Assembly (NCBI RefSeq): GCF_024137025.1
Contig: NZ_JAMYJR010000048.1
Coordinates: forward strand, 62,001-126,000
Reading direction: 5' to 3'
Source: Paractinoplanes aksuensis
Lineage (GTDB): Bacteria > Actinomycetota > Actinomycetes > Mycobacteriales > Micromonosporaceae
Length of the DNA stretch: 64,000 bases
How positions within the stretch are numbered: position 1 is the first letter of the stretch; each line of letters starts with the position of its first letter. Position numbers and translations under genes: made by a program. The notes beneath the pieces were generated by a model that did not search any database, was not told the origin of the DNA, and saw nothing but the letters and a program-made list of their open reading frames with translations. Below are positions 8,341 to 16,405 of this stretch, in pieces.

Positions 8341-8949
8341 CTATCGGAGCCAACCGTCCTTGCGGGCGATCCGGATCGCGTCGAGCCGGTTGCGCGCGCC
8401 GGTCTTCGCGATGATCGCCGAGAGATAGTTGCGGACCGTGCCGCCGGAGAGGAAGAGCCGCTTGGCGATCTCTTTCACCGGCTCGCCCTCGGCCGCGAGC
8501 CCGAGCACCTCGAGTTCGCGCGTGGTCAGGCCCTTGTCGGTGAGCAGGGAAGCGGTCTGCAACCGCGCGGAGACCACCCGTTCGCCGCCCGCCAGCCGCC
8601 GGACCGAGTCGGCCAGCAGCGCGGCCGAGGCGTCCTGGGGCAGGAAGTTGAGCGGGCCGGACCGGTGGCGGGGCGGCAGCATGCCCCTTTTGCTGGGATC
8701 GCAGAGCAGCAGCAGCGCGCACGACGGATTCGACGAGCGCACGGCATTGGCTACCGGCAGCACCTGGCTCACCATGTACTGCGTGTCGATCACGATCACG
8801 CCGGGCCACATCTCGGCCGCGACCCGCGGCAGGTCGAGGCCGAACGGGAGCGTGCCGATGAAATGCATATCGGGGTTCGATTCGAGCAGGGCACGCACGG
8901 GGACACCGAAGTATCCCTCGTCTCTGGCCACCGCAACCCGGATCACCAC
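8341..8949 (-). CDS. NarL/LuxR-type response regulator with an altered receiver domain
   Basis: At 202 residues it has the two-domain layout of NarL/DesR regulators. The receiver keeps the phospho-acceptor Asp55 in VIVIDTQ and an N-terminal acidic pair (RDEG, 9-12), but the lysine usually found in the YLLKD-type loop is glutamine here (NFLPQDAS, near 106). The C-terminal GerE helix-turn-helix spans about 140-200 (LTTRELEVLGL, VKEIAKRLF, TVRNYLSAI, GWLR). No histidine kinase gene lies next to it. It may be an orphan regulator working without normal phosphorylation; that is inference from the missing lysine. Confidence 0.8.
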   Translation of the reverse strand: MVIRVAVARDEGYFGVPVRALLESNPDMHFIGTLPFGLDLPRVAAEMWPGVIVIDTQYMVSQVLPVANAVRSSNPSCALLLLCDPSKRGMLPPRHRSGPLNFLPQDASAALLADSVRRLAGGERVVSARLQTASLLTDKGLTTRELEVLGLAAEGEPVKEIAKRLFLSGGTVRNYLSAIIAKTGARNRLDAIRIARKDGWLR

Positions 8950-9293
8950 ATCACCTCGCCGATGGACGCCAGCACCCGTGCCCGGATCGGTGATCCGGCA
9001 GGCACCCAGGAAAGCTCTTACCTGTGTACTCCTGCGTGTCTATTCGGAGCATCCACGATCCCGGATGGGTCGCAGACGCGAAAATCTTCGGAAACTTCGA
9101 ACCAGGCAGGTCACCGCCTGTCTGTGCCACCGGGCACCCGCTCCCCAGCGCTTCCCCACCGTAACGCCTTCGTCACATAACGGATACCGGGCTGTCCGAT
9201 CAAACGACCCAAGTACACCGGTTCCGCCGAGCCGCACGGCCTTCCTCCTAAGAGGACTCAACCTTTTCCGGCCCGGGAGGCGTTGAGCGCATC
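8950..9293. promoter_or_regulatory. Divergent intergenic region, regulator/sigma factor
   Basis: A 344 bp gap between the LuxR-type gene and the sigma factor gene without a credible reading frame. It contains a perfect inverted repeat CCGGATC-GGT-GATCCGG at 8982-8998, starting 33 bp upstream of the regulator start codon. A GGGAGG lies about 13 bp before the sigma factor ATG, rather far for a ribosome binding site. No promoter hexamers could be assigned with confidence. Confidence 0.45.
8982..8998. promoter_or_regulatory. Perfect 7+7 palindrome upstream of the LuxR-type regulator
   Basis: CCGGATC and GATCCGG separated by GGT, 33-49 bp upstream of the regulator start on the minus strand. Position and symmetry fit an operator, possibly for autoregulation by the adjacent LuxR-type protein. 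No second copy was noticed nearby. Confidence 0.4.
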
Positions 9294-9803
9294 ATGTCAA
9301 CACACTCACCGGCGGACGACGGCTTCCGCGCCTTCGTCGAGCAGCAGTGGGGGCCGCTCGTGCGGGTCGCCTATCTGCTGACCGGCGACCGCGGTCACGC
9401 CGAGGACCTGGTCCAGGCCGCCCTGGAGAAGACTCACCGCAAATGGGGGCGAGTCTCGCGGATGGATGCTCCGGTGGCATATGTCCGCAAGGCGATGGTG
9501 AACACCGCGACCTCGTGGCGCCGCCGCCGGCGGGTCAGCGAGGTGCCGCTGCTGGTCACCGACTCGCCCGCGGTCGACGCGTACGGGTCGATCGAGCAGC
9601 GGCAACAGGTGGTCGCCGCGTTGCGCACCCTGCCGCCCCGGATGCGGGCGGTGCTGGTGCTGCGCTACTTCGCCGACCTCGGCGAGGCGGAGGTGGCCGA
9701 CCTGCTCGGCTGCTCGGTCGGCACCGTCAAGAGCCAGGCCTCACGCGGACTCGACCGGCTCCGTGCGCACCTCGACCCCGTACCGGAAAGGACTCGCGCA
9801 TGA
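9294..9803 (+). CDS. SigE-family ECF RNA polymerase sigma factor
   Basis: A 169-residue sigma factor with only the sigma-70 region 2 (about 10-75: FVEQQWGPLVRVAYLLTGD, AEDLVQAALEKTHRKW) and region 4 (about 105-160: LRTLPPRMRAVLVLRYF, VADLLGCSVGTVKSQASRGLDRLR). This is the short SigE subfamily (TIGR02983 type) that is greatly expanded in actinomycetes. Its stop overlaps the next start (ATGA), so the downstream membrane-anchored protein is translated with it. The regulon is unknown. Confidence 0.9.
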   Translation: MSTHSPADDGFRAFVEQQWGPLVRVAYLLTGDRGHAEDLVQAALEKTHRKWGRVSRMDAPVAYVRKAMVNTATSWRRRRRVSEVPLLVTDSPAVDAYGSIEQRQQVVAALRTLPPRMRAVLVLRYFADLGEAEVADLLGCSVGTVKSQASRGLDRLRAHLDPVPERTRA

Positions 9804-11194
9804 CCGGGAACACCGAATCGACGCTGAAGAACGTGCTCGAGGCCGAGGCCGGGATGCTCGACGTGACCGACGACCCGTGGTCGGGCTTCGAACGGCGCGA
9901 ACGCAACCACAAGCGCCGGCGGCGCGCAGTGGCGGCCGGAGTCGTTGTCGCGCTGGCCGCGGCGGGCGGAGTGCAGGCCGGGCTCGTGCCGCTGCCGGGT
10001 TGGGCGCCGGGGATCCAGGTCGCCGGGTTCAACGCCGCGCTGGCCGAGGGGCCGGTACGCGGATCACTGGCCGGCGACAAGGCGCTGCTCGAAGGCGTGC
10101 GGCAAGAGATCAAGGACGTCGAGGACCCGGACGAGACCTGGCGGGTCGCCGACCGCGAGGCGATCAAATTCGTGTACGCGGCCGACGTGGGCAACGAGCG
10201 GCTGGTGCTCGCGCTCGTGCCGCTGCGGTTCGGCTTCCTCGAGGACAACTCGCTGATCTGGTACACCGGCGAGGCGGGAGCCCCGGCCTCGAAACTGACC
10301 GAGAGCGGTCGCACCGACGGCGGCGACTCCGTGGTGACCTACGGCGGCACTACGGCGGATCGGCCGGGCACCCTGGTCGTGGTCGGCCCGCGCGGGTCGA
10401 CGGTCTCGGTGAGCCAGGGTTTCCGGTACACGCCCGAGGGCACGGTCGAGCACGGCCCGGCTCAGGTGCAGCCGGCCGGCACCGGGCTGGCCGAGCTGAC
10501 GGTGCCGCCGTCGCCCACGCCGGTCGAAATGAAGGTCACCGTCACTTCGGGCCCGGACACCATTTACGACGGAAACGCCAATCTCGGGTGGGCGGGCAAC
10601 TCCCCCACCGGATTGCCCGAGTTGAGCGACGCGACCCTCGCGGCGGCGCTGGGCGACCGGGACCTCGACCGCGCGATCCTGCGCAGCTGGGTGAATCACG
10701 CCCTGTCGGACGCTCGGCTGGGTCCGGACGGTACGGCAGTCACCGTGCGCTGGACGGGCACGGTCAACGGGCAACCCGCGGCGCTGTTCACCATCCAGCC
10801 CAGGGGCGGTGGTGTGCTGGCCTACGCGATCCACGGGGTCGAGACCTCGTACCGCCAGGATCTGCGGCTGCTGCTGCCGGTGCCGGGGGTGGCCGAGCGG
10901 CCCATCGCGTGGCGGATGCGGGCCGAGGGCAAGGACGACCGCACCGACCGGGTCATCGTGACCGCGCCGGTCGGGGCGGAGCGGGTCGAGCTGCAGATCG
11001 GCGGGGCGGCACCGGTCGCGGTGGCGCTCGACGGGACGGGCGCGGGCACGGCCGCGGTCCCCGGCTCGGCCGAGGCGCGAGTCACCGCCTACGGGAAAAA
11101 TGGGTCGATCATGGGTAGTACGCCCGTGCCACCGTTCGAGACGGACTCGGGTGGTCTGCCGGGCGACACGGAGAAGACTCGGGTCGTGGGTTGA
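9800..11194 (+). CDS. Membrane-anchored extracytoplasmic protein co-translated with the sigma factor
   Basis: 464 residues from the ATG at 9800, which overlaps the sigma factor stop. A short cytoplasmic N-terminus (about 1-41) with a basic RRERNHKRRRR stretch leads into one transmembrane helix (about 42-62); the remaining 400 residues would be outside and are rich in beta-prone, Gly/Pro/Val sequence. The genetic position is that of an anti-sigma factor or a sensor partner, but I see no zinc-binding HxxxCxxC motif, so ZAS-type binding is not supported. A role as regulator of the upstream sigma factor is inferred from coupling only. Confidence 0.7.
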   Translation: MTGNTESTLKNVLEAEAGMLDVTDDPWSGFERRERNHKRRRRAVAAGVVVALAAAGGVQAGLVPLPGWAPGIQVAGFNAALAEGPVRGSLAGDKALLEGVRQEIKDVEDPDETWRVADREAIKFVYAADVGNERLVLALVPLRFGFLEDNSLIWYTGEAGAPASKLTESGRTDGGDSVVTYGGTTADRPGTLVVVGPRGSTVSVSQGFRYTPEGTVEHGPAQVQPAGTGLAELTVPPSPTPVEMKVTVTSGPDTIYDGNANLGWAGNSPTGLPELSDATLAAALGDRDLDRAILRSWVNHALSDARLGPDGTAVTVRWTGTVNGQPAALFTIQPRGGGVLAYAIHGVETSYRQDLRLLLPVPGVAERPIAWRMRAEGKDDRTDRVIVTAPVGAERVELQIGGAAPVAVALDGTGAGTAAVPGSAEARVTAYGKNGSIMGSTPVPPFETDSGGLPGDTEKTRVVG

Positions 11195-11232
11195 GGCCGG
11201 AAACTGGCCTCAATGGACCGTAGCGTCGGGGC

Positions 11233-12318
11233 ATGCTCACTCGACGGCACCTCAACCGGGCCACGCTGGAGCGGCAGATGCTGCTCCAGCGGGCACCGGT
11301 GGGCACGACGGAGGCCCTGCGGCAAGTAGCCGGGCTGCAGGCGCAAGAGGCGCAGAGCTGGTACGTCGGCTTGTGGAGCCGCCTCGCCTCGTACGACCCG
11401 ACCGAGACGTCGCAATTGCTGGGCGACGCGGCGATCGTGCGAGTCGGCCTGATGCGCAACACGATCCACCTGGTCACCGCCAACGACGCGCGATGGCTGC
11501 GCCCCCTGGTCGACCCGGTCATCGAGCGCAGCACGATGGGCGCCTTCCGCCGCGGCGTCACCGGCGTCGACCGCGCCGACCTGGTGGCCGCGGCCCGGCA
11601 GATCCTCGCCGAACGGCCGATGCAGTTCGCCGAACTCGGCCGGGCCCTCGAGAAGCACTTCCCGGGCCGCGACCCGGCTTCGCTCGGCTACGTGGCCCGC
11701 GCCTGGCTGCCCCTGGCCCAACTCCCACCCCGCGGCCAGTGGCGCCGCTCGGGCCGCGCCCTGCACCTGCCCCTCGACGAATGGTTGAGCATGGCCCCGC
11801 CCTCGGATGACGCGCCGGAGTCGACGCCGGAGCGGTTGTTCCTGCGCTACCTGGCCGCGTTCGGGCCGGCGACCGTGGCCGACTGCCGGCAGTGGTCGGG
11901 CCTGACCAAACTGGGCGAGGTCGCCGACCGGCTGCGCCCCCAGCTGGTGACGTTCCGCGACGAGCAAGGCCGCGAACTGTTCGACCTGCCCGATGCGCCC
12001 CGCCCCGACCCGGAGATCCCGGCCCCCGTGCGTTTTCTGTACGGCTTCGACAACCTGCTGCTGTCGCACGACGACCGCACCCGCGTGGTCGACGTCGACT
12101 ACACCACCCAGGGCTTCAGCTACGACTCGAACGTGCAGCCGAGCTCACTGCTGGTCGACGGTTTCGTCGCCGCCACCTGGAAACTGACCGGCGACCGCCT
12201 CACGATCCGCCCGTTCCGCCGCCTGACCGCGAGCGAGCGCAACGACGTCGAGGCCGAGAGCGCGGCCCTGCTCGCCTTCCTGGCGCCGGGACGCGCTCAC
12301 GACCTCGTCATCTCCTAG
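11233..12318 (+). CDS. AlkZ-like winged-helix DNA-binding protein (HTH_42 / DUF1006 family)
   Basis: 361 residues in the family that includes the DNA glycosylase AlkZ/YcaQ. The N-terminal block LQAQEAQSWYVGLWSR (about 34-49) holds the QxQ motif that is catalytic in interstrand-crosslink glycosylases, and VGLMRNTIHLVT (about 75-86) is another signature stretch. The C-terminal part ends with the typical VDGFVAATWKLTGDRLTIRPF. Family members either remove alkylated bases or bind DNA without known catalysis; the QxQ motif makes glycosylase activity plausible. It ends 8 bp from argH, converging. Confidence 0.8.
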   Translation: MLTRRHLNRATLERQMLLQRAPVGTTEALRQVAGLQAQEAQSWYVGLWSRLASYDPTETSQLLGDAAIVRVGLMRNTIHLVTANDARWLRPLVDPVIERSTMGAFRRGVTGVDRADLVAAARQILAERPMQFAELGRALEKHFPGRDPASLGYVARAWLPLAQLPPRGQWRRSGRALHLPLDEWLSMAPPSDDAPESTPERLFLRYLAAFGPATVADCRQWSGLTKLGEVADRLRPQLVTFRDEQGRELFDLPDAPRPDPEIPAPVRFLYGFDNLLLSHDDRTRVVDVDYTTQGFSYDSNVQPSSLLVDGFVAATWKLTGDRLTIRPFRRLTASERNDVEAESAALLAFLAPGRAHDLVIS

Positions 12319-12326
12319 CGATTCGG

Positions 12327-13748
12327 TTAGCGGGGCACGACCTTTTCGACCGCCCACTGGCGCCAGGTGTCGAGGCGGTGCTGCACCTGGGCCAGCTGGT
12401 CGGCGACCGGGCCGGGGCCGGTCGAGCCGGGTGTGGTGCGCGAGGCCAGGGCCGACTCGACCGTGAGGACCTGGCGCACCGACGGGTCGAGGTGTTCGCT
12501 GACCGTCTTGAGGTCGTCGTCGGTCAGGTCCTCGAGCTCGCACTCGCGCACCGAGCAGAGCGCCACCAGCTTGCCGGTGATCTCGTGGGCCTCGCGGAAC
12601 GGGACGCTCTTGCGGACCAGCCAGTCGGCGACCTCGGTGGCCAGCGAGAAGCCGACCGGGGTGGACGCGGCCAGCCGGTCGACCCGCACGGTCATGGTCG
12701 AGACCATGCCGGCCAGTGCGGGCAGCAGCAGTTCGAGGGTCTCGATCGCGTCGAAGACGGGCTCTTTGTCTTCCTGCATGTCGCGGTCGTAGGTCAGCGG
12801 CAGGCCCTTGAGCATGGTCAGCACGGTGACCAGGCCGCCGATGAGCCGGCCGCTCTTGCCCCGGGCCAGCTCGGCGATGTCCGCGTTCTTCTTCTGCGGC
12901 ATGATCGACGACCCGGTGGCGAACGCGTCGTCGAGCTCGACCCAGCCGAACTCGGTCGACGTCCACAGCACGACCTCTTCGCCCAGCCGGGAGAGGTGCA
13001 CGCCGATCAGCGCGGTGATGAACAGGAACTCGGCCACGAAGTCGCGGTCGGCCACGGCGTCCATCGAGTTGGGCGCGGGCGCGGTGAAGCCCAGCTCCTT
13101 CGCGACGGCGGCCGGGTCGAGCGGGAGCGACGAACCGGCCAGCGCGCCGCTGCCCAGCGGCGAGACGGCTGTGCGGACGTCCCAGTCGCTCATCCGGTCG
13201 AGGTCGCGCAGCAGCGGCTGCACGTGGGCCAGCAGCCAGTGCCCGAACGTGACCGGCTGCGCGTGCTGCAGGTGGGTCATGCCGGGGGCGGGCGTGTCGA
13301 CGTTGCGGGCCGCCTGCTCGGTCAGGGCGTCGGCCAGCTCGACCAGCGCCACGGCCAGCCCGCGGGCGTGGTCGCGCAGGTAGAGCCGCAGGTCGGTGGC
13401 GACCTGGTCGTTGCGCGAGCGGCCGGCCCGCAGCTTGCCGCCGAGGGCGCCGAGCCGTTCGAGCAGGCCCCGCTCGAGGGCGGTGTGCACGTCCTCGTCG
13501 TCTATGGTCGGCCGGAACTCGCCGGACGCGCAGGCCGCCTCGAGGTCGTCGAGCGCGGCCAGCATCTGGCCCAGCTCGTCGGGGTCGAGCAGCCCGGCCG
13601 CGGCCAGCACCCGGGCGTGGGCCCGGGAGCCGGCGATGTCGTACGGGGCCAGGCGCCAGTCGAACTGCACGCTCACGGACAGGCGGGCCAGGGCGTCCGC
13701 CGGGCCGCCGGCGAACCGGCCGCCCCACAGGGAAGTCTTCTCAGTCAT
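12327..13748 (-). CDS. argH: Argininosuccinate lyase
   Basis: Cleaves argininosuccinate to arginine and fumarate, the last step of arginine synthesis, as a cytoplasmic homotetramer. The 473-residue protein has the family signature GSSIMPQKKNAD (about 282-293) with the flexible catalytic serine loop, plus N-terminal LWGGRFAGGP and the SRNDQVATDLRLYLR substrate segment near 113-127. It begins 6 bp after the argG stop and closes the arg cluster. Confidence 0.97.
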   Translation of the reverse strand: MTEKTSLWGGRFAGGPADALARLSVSVQFDWRLAPYDIAGSRAHARVLAAAGLLDPDELGQMLAALDDLEAACASGEFRPTIDDEDVHTALERGLLERLGALGGKLRAGRSRNDQVATDLRLYLRDHARGLAVALVELADALTEQAARNVDTPAPGMTHLQHAQPVTFGHWLLAHVQPLLRDLDRMSDWDVRTAVSPLGSGALAGSSLPLDPAAVAKELGFTAPAPNSMDAVADRDFVAEFLFITALIGVHLSRLGEEVVLWTSTEFGWVELDDAFATGSSIMPQKKNADIAELARGKSGRLIGGLVTVLTMLKGLPLTYDRDMQEDKEPVFDAIETLELLLPALAGMVSTMTVRVDRLAASTPVGFSLATEVADWLVRKSVPFREAHEITGKLVALCSVRECELEDLTDDDLKTVSEHLDPSVRQVLTVESALASRTTPGSTGPGPVADQLAQVQHRLDTWRQWAVEKVVPR

Positions 13749-13754
13749 CGGGGG

Positions 13755-14957
13755 TCAGTCTGCCAGTCGCTGGTTCCGGGCCGACGCCATGCGCGACGGC
13801 AAGCCCCAGAGCTGCACGAATCCCTTGGCCAGGGACTGGTCGAACGTGTCGCCGGTGTCGTAGGTAGCCAGGCCGAAGTCGTACAGGCTGGCCTCGGACC
13901 GCCGGCCGGTGACGGTGGCCCGGCCCGCGTGCAGGGTCAGGCGCACCTCGCCCGAGACGTGCTGCTGACTGTCCTCGATGAAGGCGTCCAGCGCCTGCTT
14001 GAGCGGCGAGAACCAGAGGCCGTCGTAGATCAGCTCGCCCCAGCGCTGGTCGACCGAGCGTTTGAAGCGGGCCAGGTCGCGCTCGACGGTGACGTTCTCG
14101 AGCTCCTGGTGGGCCGTGATCAGGGCGATCGCGCCCGGCGCCTCGTAGACCTCGCGGCTCTTGATGCCGACCAGCCGGTCCTCCACCATGTCGAGGCGGC
14201 CGACACCCTGGGCCCCGGCCCGGCGGTTGAGCTCGGTGACGGCCTGGAACGGGGTGACCGTCTCGCCGTCGAGGGCGACCGGGTTGCCCCGGTCGAAGGT
14301 GATGACGACCTCGTCGGGGTCGCGGGTGACGGCCGGATCCTGCGTGTACGAGTAGATGTCCTCGATCGGCGGGTTCCAGATGTCCTCGAGGAAGCCGGTC
14401 TCGACCGCGCGGCCCCACAGGTTCTGGTCGATCGAGTACGGCGACTTGTGCGACACGTCGATCGGCAGGCCCTTCTCCTCGGCCAGCGCGATCGCCTTGT
14501 CCCGGGTCCAGGCGAAGTCGCGGGCCGGGGCGACGACCTTGAGGCCGGGGGCCAGCGCGCCGATGCCGACCTCGAAGCGCACCTGGTCGTTGCCCTTACC
14601 GGTGCAGCCGTGCGAGACGACCGTGCCGCCGTACTGCTTGGCCGCCGCGACCAGGTGCCGCACGATCAGCGGGCGGCTGAGCGCCGAGACCAAGGGGTAG
14701 CGGTCCATGTAGAGGGCGTTGGCGCGCAGGGCGGGCAGGCAGAAGTCGGCCGCGAACTCGTCGCGGGCGTCGACCACGATGCTCTCGGCCGCCCCGCAGT
14801 CGAGCGCGCGCTGCCGGATGACCTCCATGTTCTCGCCGCCCTGGCCGACGTCGAGGGCGACGGCGATGACCTCGCCGCCGATCTGGTCGGCGAGATACGG
14901 GATGGCGACGGAGGTGTCGAGCCCCCCGGAATAGGCAAGAACGACCCGCTCGCTCAC
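13755..14957 (-). CDS. argG: Argininosuccinate synthase
   Basis: ATP-dependent condensation of citrulline and aspartate. The 400-residue protein begins with VVLAYSGGLDTSVAI, the PP-loop ATP pyrophosphatase motif (residues 5-19), and contains GCTGKGNDQVRFE (about 117-129) and the EDIWNPPIEDIYSYTQ stretch. Length and motifs match the family. It follows argR by 12 bp and precedes argH, so argG-argH are probably read as part of the large arg transcript, perhaps with internal initiation. Confidence 0.97.
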   Translation of the reverse strand: MSERVVLAYSGGLDTSVAIPYLADQIGGEVIAVALDVGQGGENMEVIRQRALDCGAAESIVVDARDEFAADFCLPALRANALYMDRYPLVSALSRPLIVRHLVAAAKQYGGTVVSHGCTGKGNDQVRFEVGIGALAPGLKVVAPARDFAWTRDKAIALAEEKGLPIDVSHKSPYSIDQNLWGRAVETGFLEDIWNPPIEDIYSYTQDPAVTRDPDEVVITFDRGNPVALDGETVTPFQAVTELNRRAGAQGVGRLDMVEDRLVGIKSREVYEAPGAIALITAHQELENVTVERDLARFKRSVDQRWGELIYDGLWFSPLKQALDAFIEDSQQHVSGEVRLTLHAGRATVTGRRSEASLYDFGLATYDTGDTFDQSLAKGFVQLWGLPSRMASARNQRLAD

Positions 14958-14969
14958 GGGAGGCTCCTC

Positions 14970-15479
14970 TCAGAAGTGACGGTATTCCGCGTTCGGCTTG
15001 TCGGAGTGGTGGCCGGCCCAGTCGGCCAGCTTGCCGGCCAGCGCCTTGCCCCCGGTGGCGTCGCGGGCGACGACGAGGATCGTGTCGTCGCCGGCGATGG
15101 TGCCGACGACGTCGGTCAGGCCGGCCCGGTCGAGTGCGCTGGCCAGGAAGTGGGCGGCGCCGGGCGGGGTACGCAGCACGGCGATGTTGCCGCTCGAGTC
15201 GACGCCGGTGAGCAGTTCGCGCAGCAGCCGCAGCAGCCGGGCCGGGCCCTGCTCGGTGGTCTCGCGCAGCGGGCGCTTGCCGTCCTCGGGGATCAGGTAG
15301 GCGCCGCTGACCTTGACCGCGCCCAGCTCTTCCAGGTCGCGCGACAGGGTGGCCTGGGTGACCTGCACGCCCTCGCCGGCCAGCAGATCGGCCAGTTCGG
15401 TCTGCGAGCGGATCGCCTTGTCCCGGATCAGCTCGACGATCCGGGCATGCCGGCCCGCGCGGGTCACCGGCCCGGTCAC
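14970..15479 (-). CDS. argR: Arginine repressor
   Basis: Arginine-responsive hexameric repressor that binds ARG boxes. From the GTG at 15479 it has 169 residues: an N-terminal winged helix (about 8-75, SQTELADLLAGEGVQVTQATLSRDLEELGAVKV) and the C-terminal oligomerisation/arginine-binding domain with TIAGDDTILVVARD. The GTG overlaps the argF stop (GTGA), which decides the start; longer frames upstream run through argF. The gene lies inside the operon it should control. Confidence 0.95.
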   Translation of the reverse strand: MTGPVTRAGRHARIVELIRDKAIRSQTELADLLAGEGVQVTQATLSRDLEELGAVKVSGAYLIPEDGKRPLRETTEQGPARLLRLLRELLTGVDSSGNIAVLRTPPGAAHFLASALDRAGLTDVVGTIAGDDTILVVARDATGGKALAGKLADWAGHHSDKPNAEYRHF

Positions 15480-16405
15480 TGCGAGTTCACCCCCAGCAGC
15501 CAGGCCAGCAGCGCCTTCTGGGCGTGCAGCCGGTTTTCGGCCTGGTCGAAGACGGCGCTGTGCGGGCCGTCCATGACCTCGTCGGTGATCTCCTCGCCGC
15601 GGTGGGCGGGCAGGCAGTGCAGCACGATCGCGTCGTCCGCGGCGGCGCCCAGCAGCTTGCCGTTGACCTGGTAGGGCCAGAACGGGGTGAGCCGGTCGCG
15701 GCCGTCGTCCTCCTGGCCCATCGAGGTCCACGTGTCGGTGGCCAGCACGTCGACGCCGTCGGCGGCCTCGAACGGGTCGCGCAGCACCTCGACCGAGCCG
15801 CCGGTCCAGGCCGCGATCTCGGCCGCGTGCGCCACCACCTGCGGCGCCGGGTCGAAGCCGGACGGGCCGGCCACCCGCACGTGCATGCCCGCGGTCGCGC
15901 CGGCCAGCAGATACGAATGGGCCATGTTGTTGGCCGCGTCGCCCACATAGGCCAGCTTGCGGCCCCGGGGCGAGCCGAGCCGCTCGCGGATCGTGAGCAG
16001 GTCGGCCAGCAGCTGGCAGGGGTGGAAGCCGTCGGTCAGGGCGTTGATCACCGGGACGTTGACGTCGGACGCAAGCTCGGTCAGGCGCTCGTCACCGGTG
16101 GTGCGGAAGACCATCGCGGCCACGTAGCGCGAGACGACCCGGCCCGCGTCGCTGAGCGACTCGCCCCGGCCGAAGTGGGTGGCGTGGGTGTCCACGATCA
16201 TCGGCTGACCGCCCAGCTCGGCGATGCCCGCCTCGAACGAGAGCCGGGTGCGCAGGCTGACCTTGTCGAAGAACACGGCGACCGAGCGCGGGCCCGCGAG
16301 CGGCTTGTATTTGAAGCGGTCGGCCTTCATCTCGGCCGCGAGGTCGAGCACGGCGTTCTGCTCGTCGGGCGTCAGGTCGTCGTCGCGCAGGAAGTGACGG
16401 GTCAC
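15476..16405 (-). CDS. argF: Ornithine carbamoyltransferase
   Basis: Transfers a carbamoyl group to ornithine giving citrulline. 309 residues with the carbamoyl-phosphate motif in the form FFDKVSLRTRLSFE (about 49-62; the canonical STRTR is SLRTR here), the ornithine segment FHPCQLLADLLT (about 127-138) and the conserved LHCLPAHRGEEIT near 260-272. Deviation from STRTR is also known in other actinomycete enzymes, so activity is not in doubt. ATG start overlaps the argD stop. Confidence 0.96.
   Translation of the reverse strand: MTRHFLRDDDLTPDEQNAVLDLAAEMKADRFKYKPLAGPRSVAVFFDKVSLRTRLSFEAGIAELGGQPMIVDTHATHFGRGESLSDAGRVVSRYVAAMVFRTTGDERLTELASDVNVPVINALTDGFHPCQLLADLLTIRERLGSPRGRKLAYVGDAANNMAHSYLLAGATAGMHVRVAGPSGFDPAPQVVAHAAEIAAWTGGSVEVLRDPFEAADGVDVLATDTWTSMGQEDDGRDRLTPFWPYQVNGKLLGAAADDAIVLHCLPAHRGEEITDEVMDGPHSAVFDQAENRLHAQKALLAWLLGVNSQ

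Noticed and set aside
9800..11194. Zinc-binding anti-sigma factor (ZAS) assignment
   Set aside because: The cytoplasmic segment has no HxxxCxxC motif, so only positional evidence remains.
11892..15674. 1260-codon plus-strand frame across argH, argG and argR
   Set aside because: Antisense of three conserved enzymes; composition is typical of GC shadow frames, with no domain.
15476..16405. argF as an acetyl- or succinylornithine carbamoyltransferase because of the SLRTR motif
   Set aside because: HPCQ and HCLP motifs and the presence of argJ and argD in a standard cyclic pathway fit ornithine carbamoyltransferase; the motif varies in actinomycetes.
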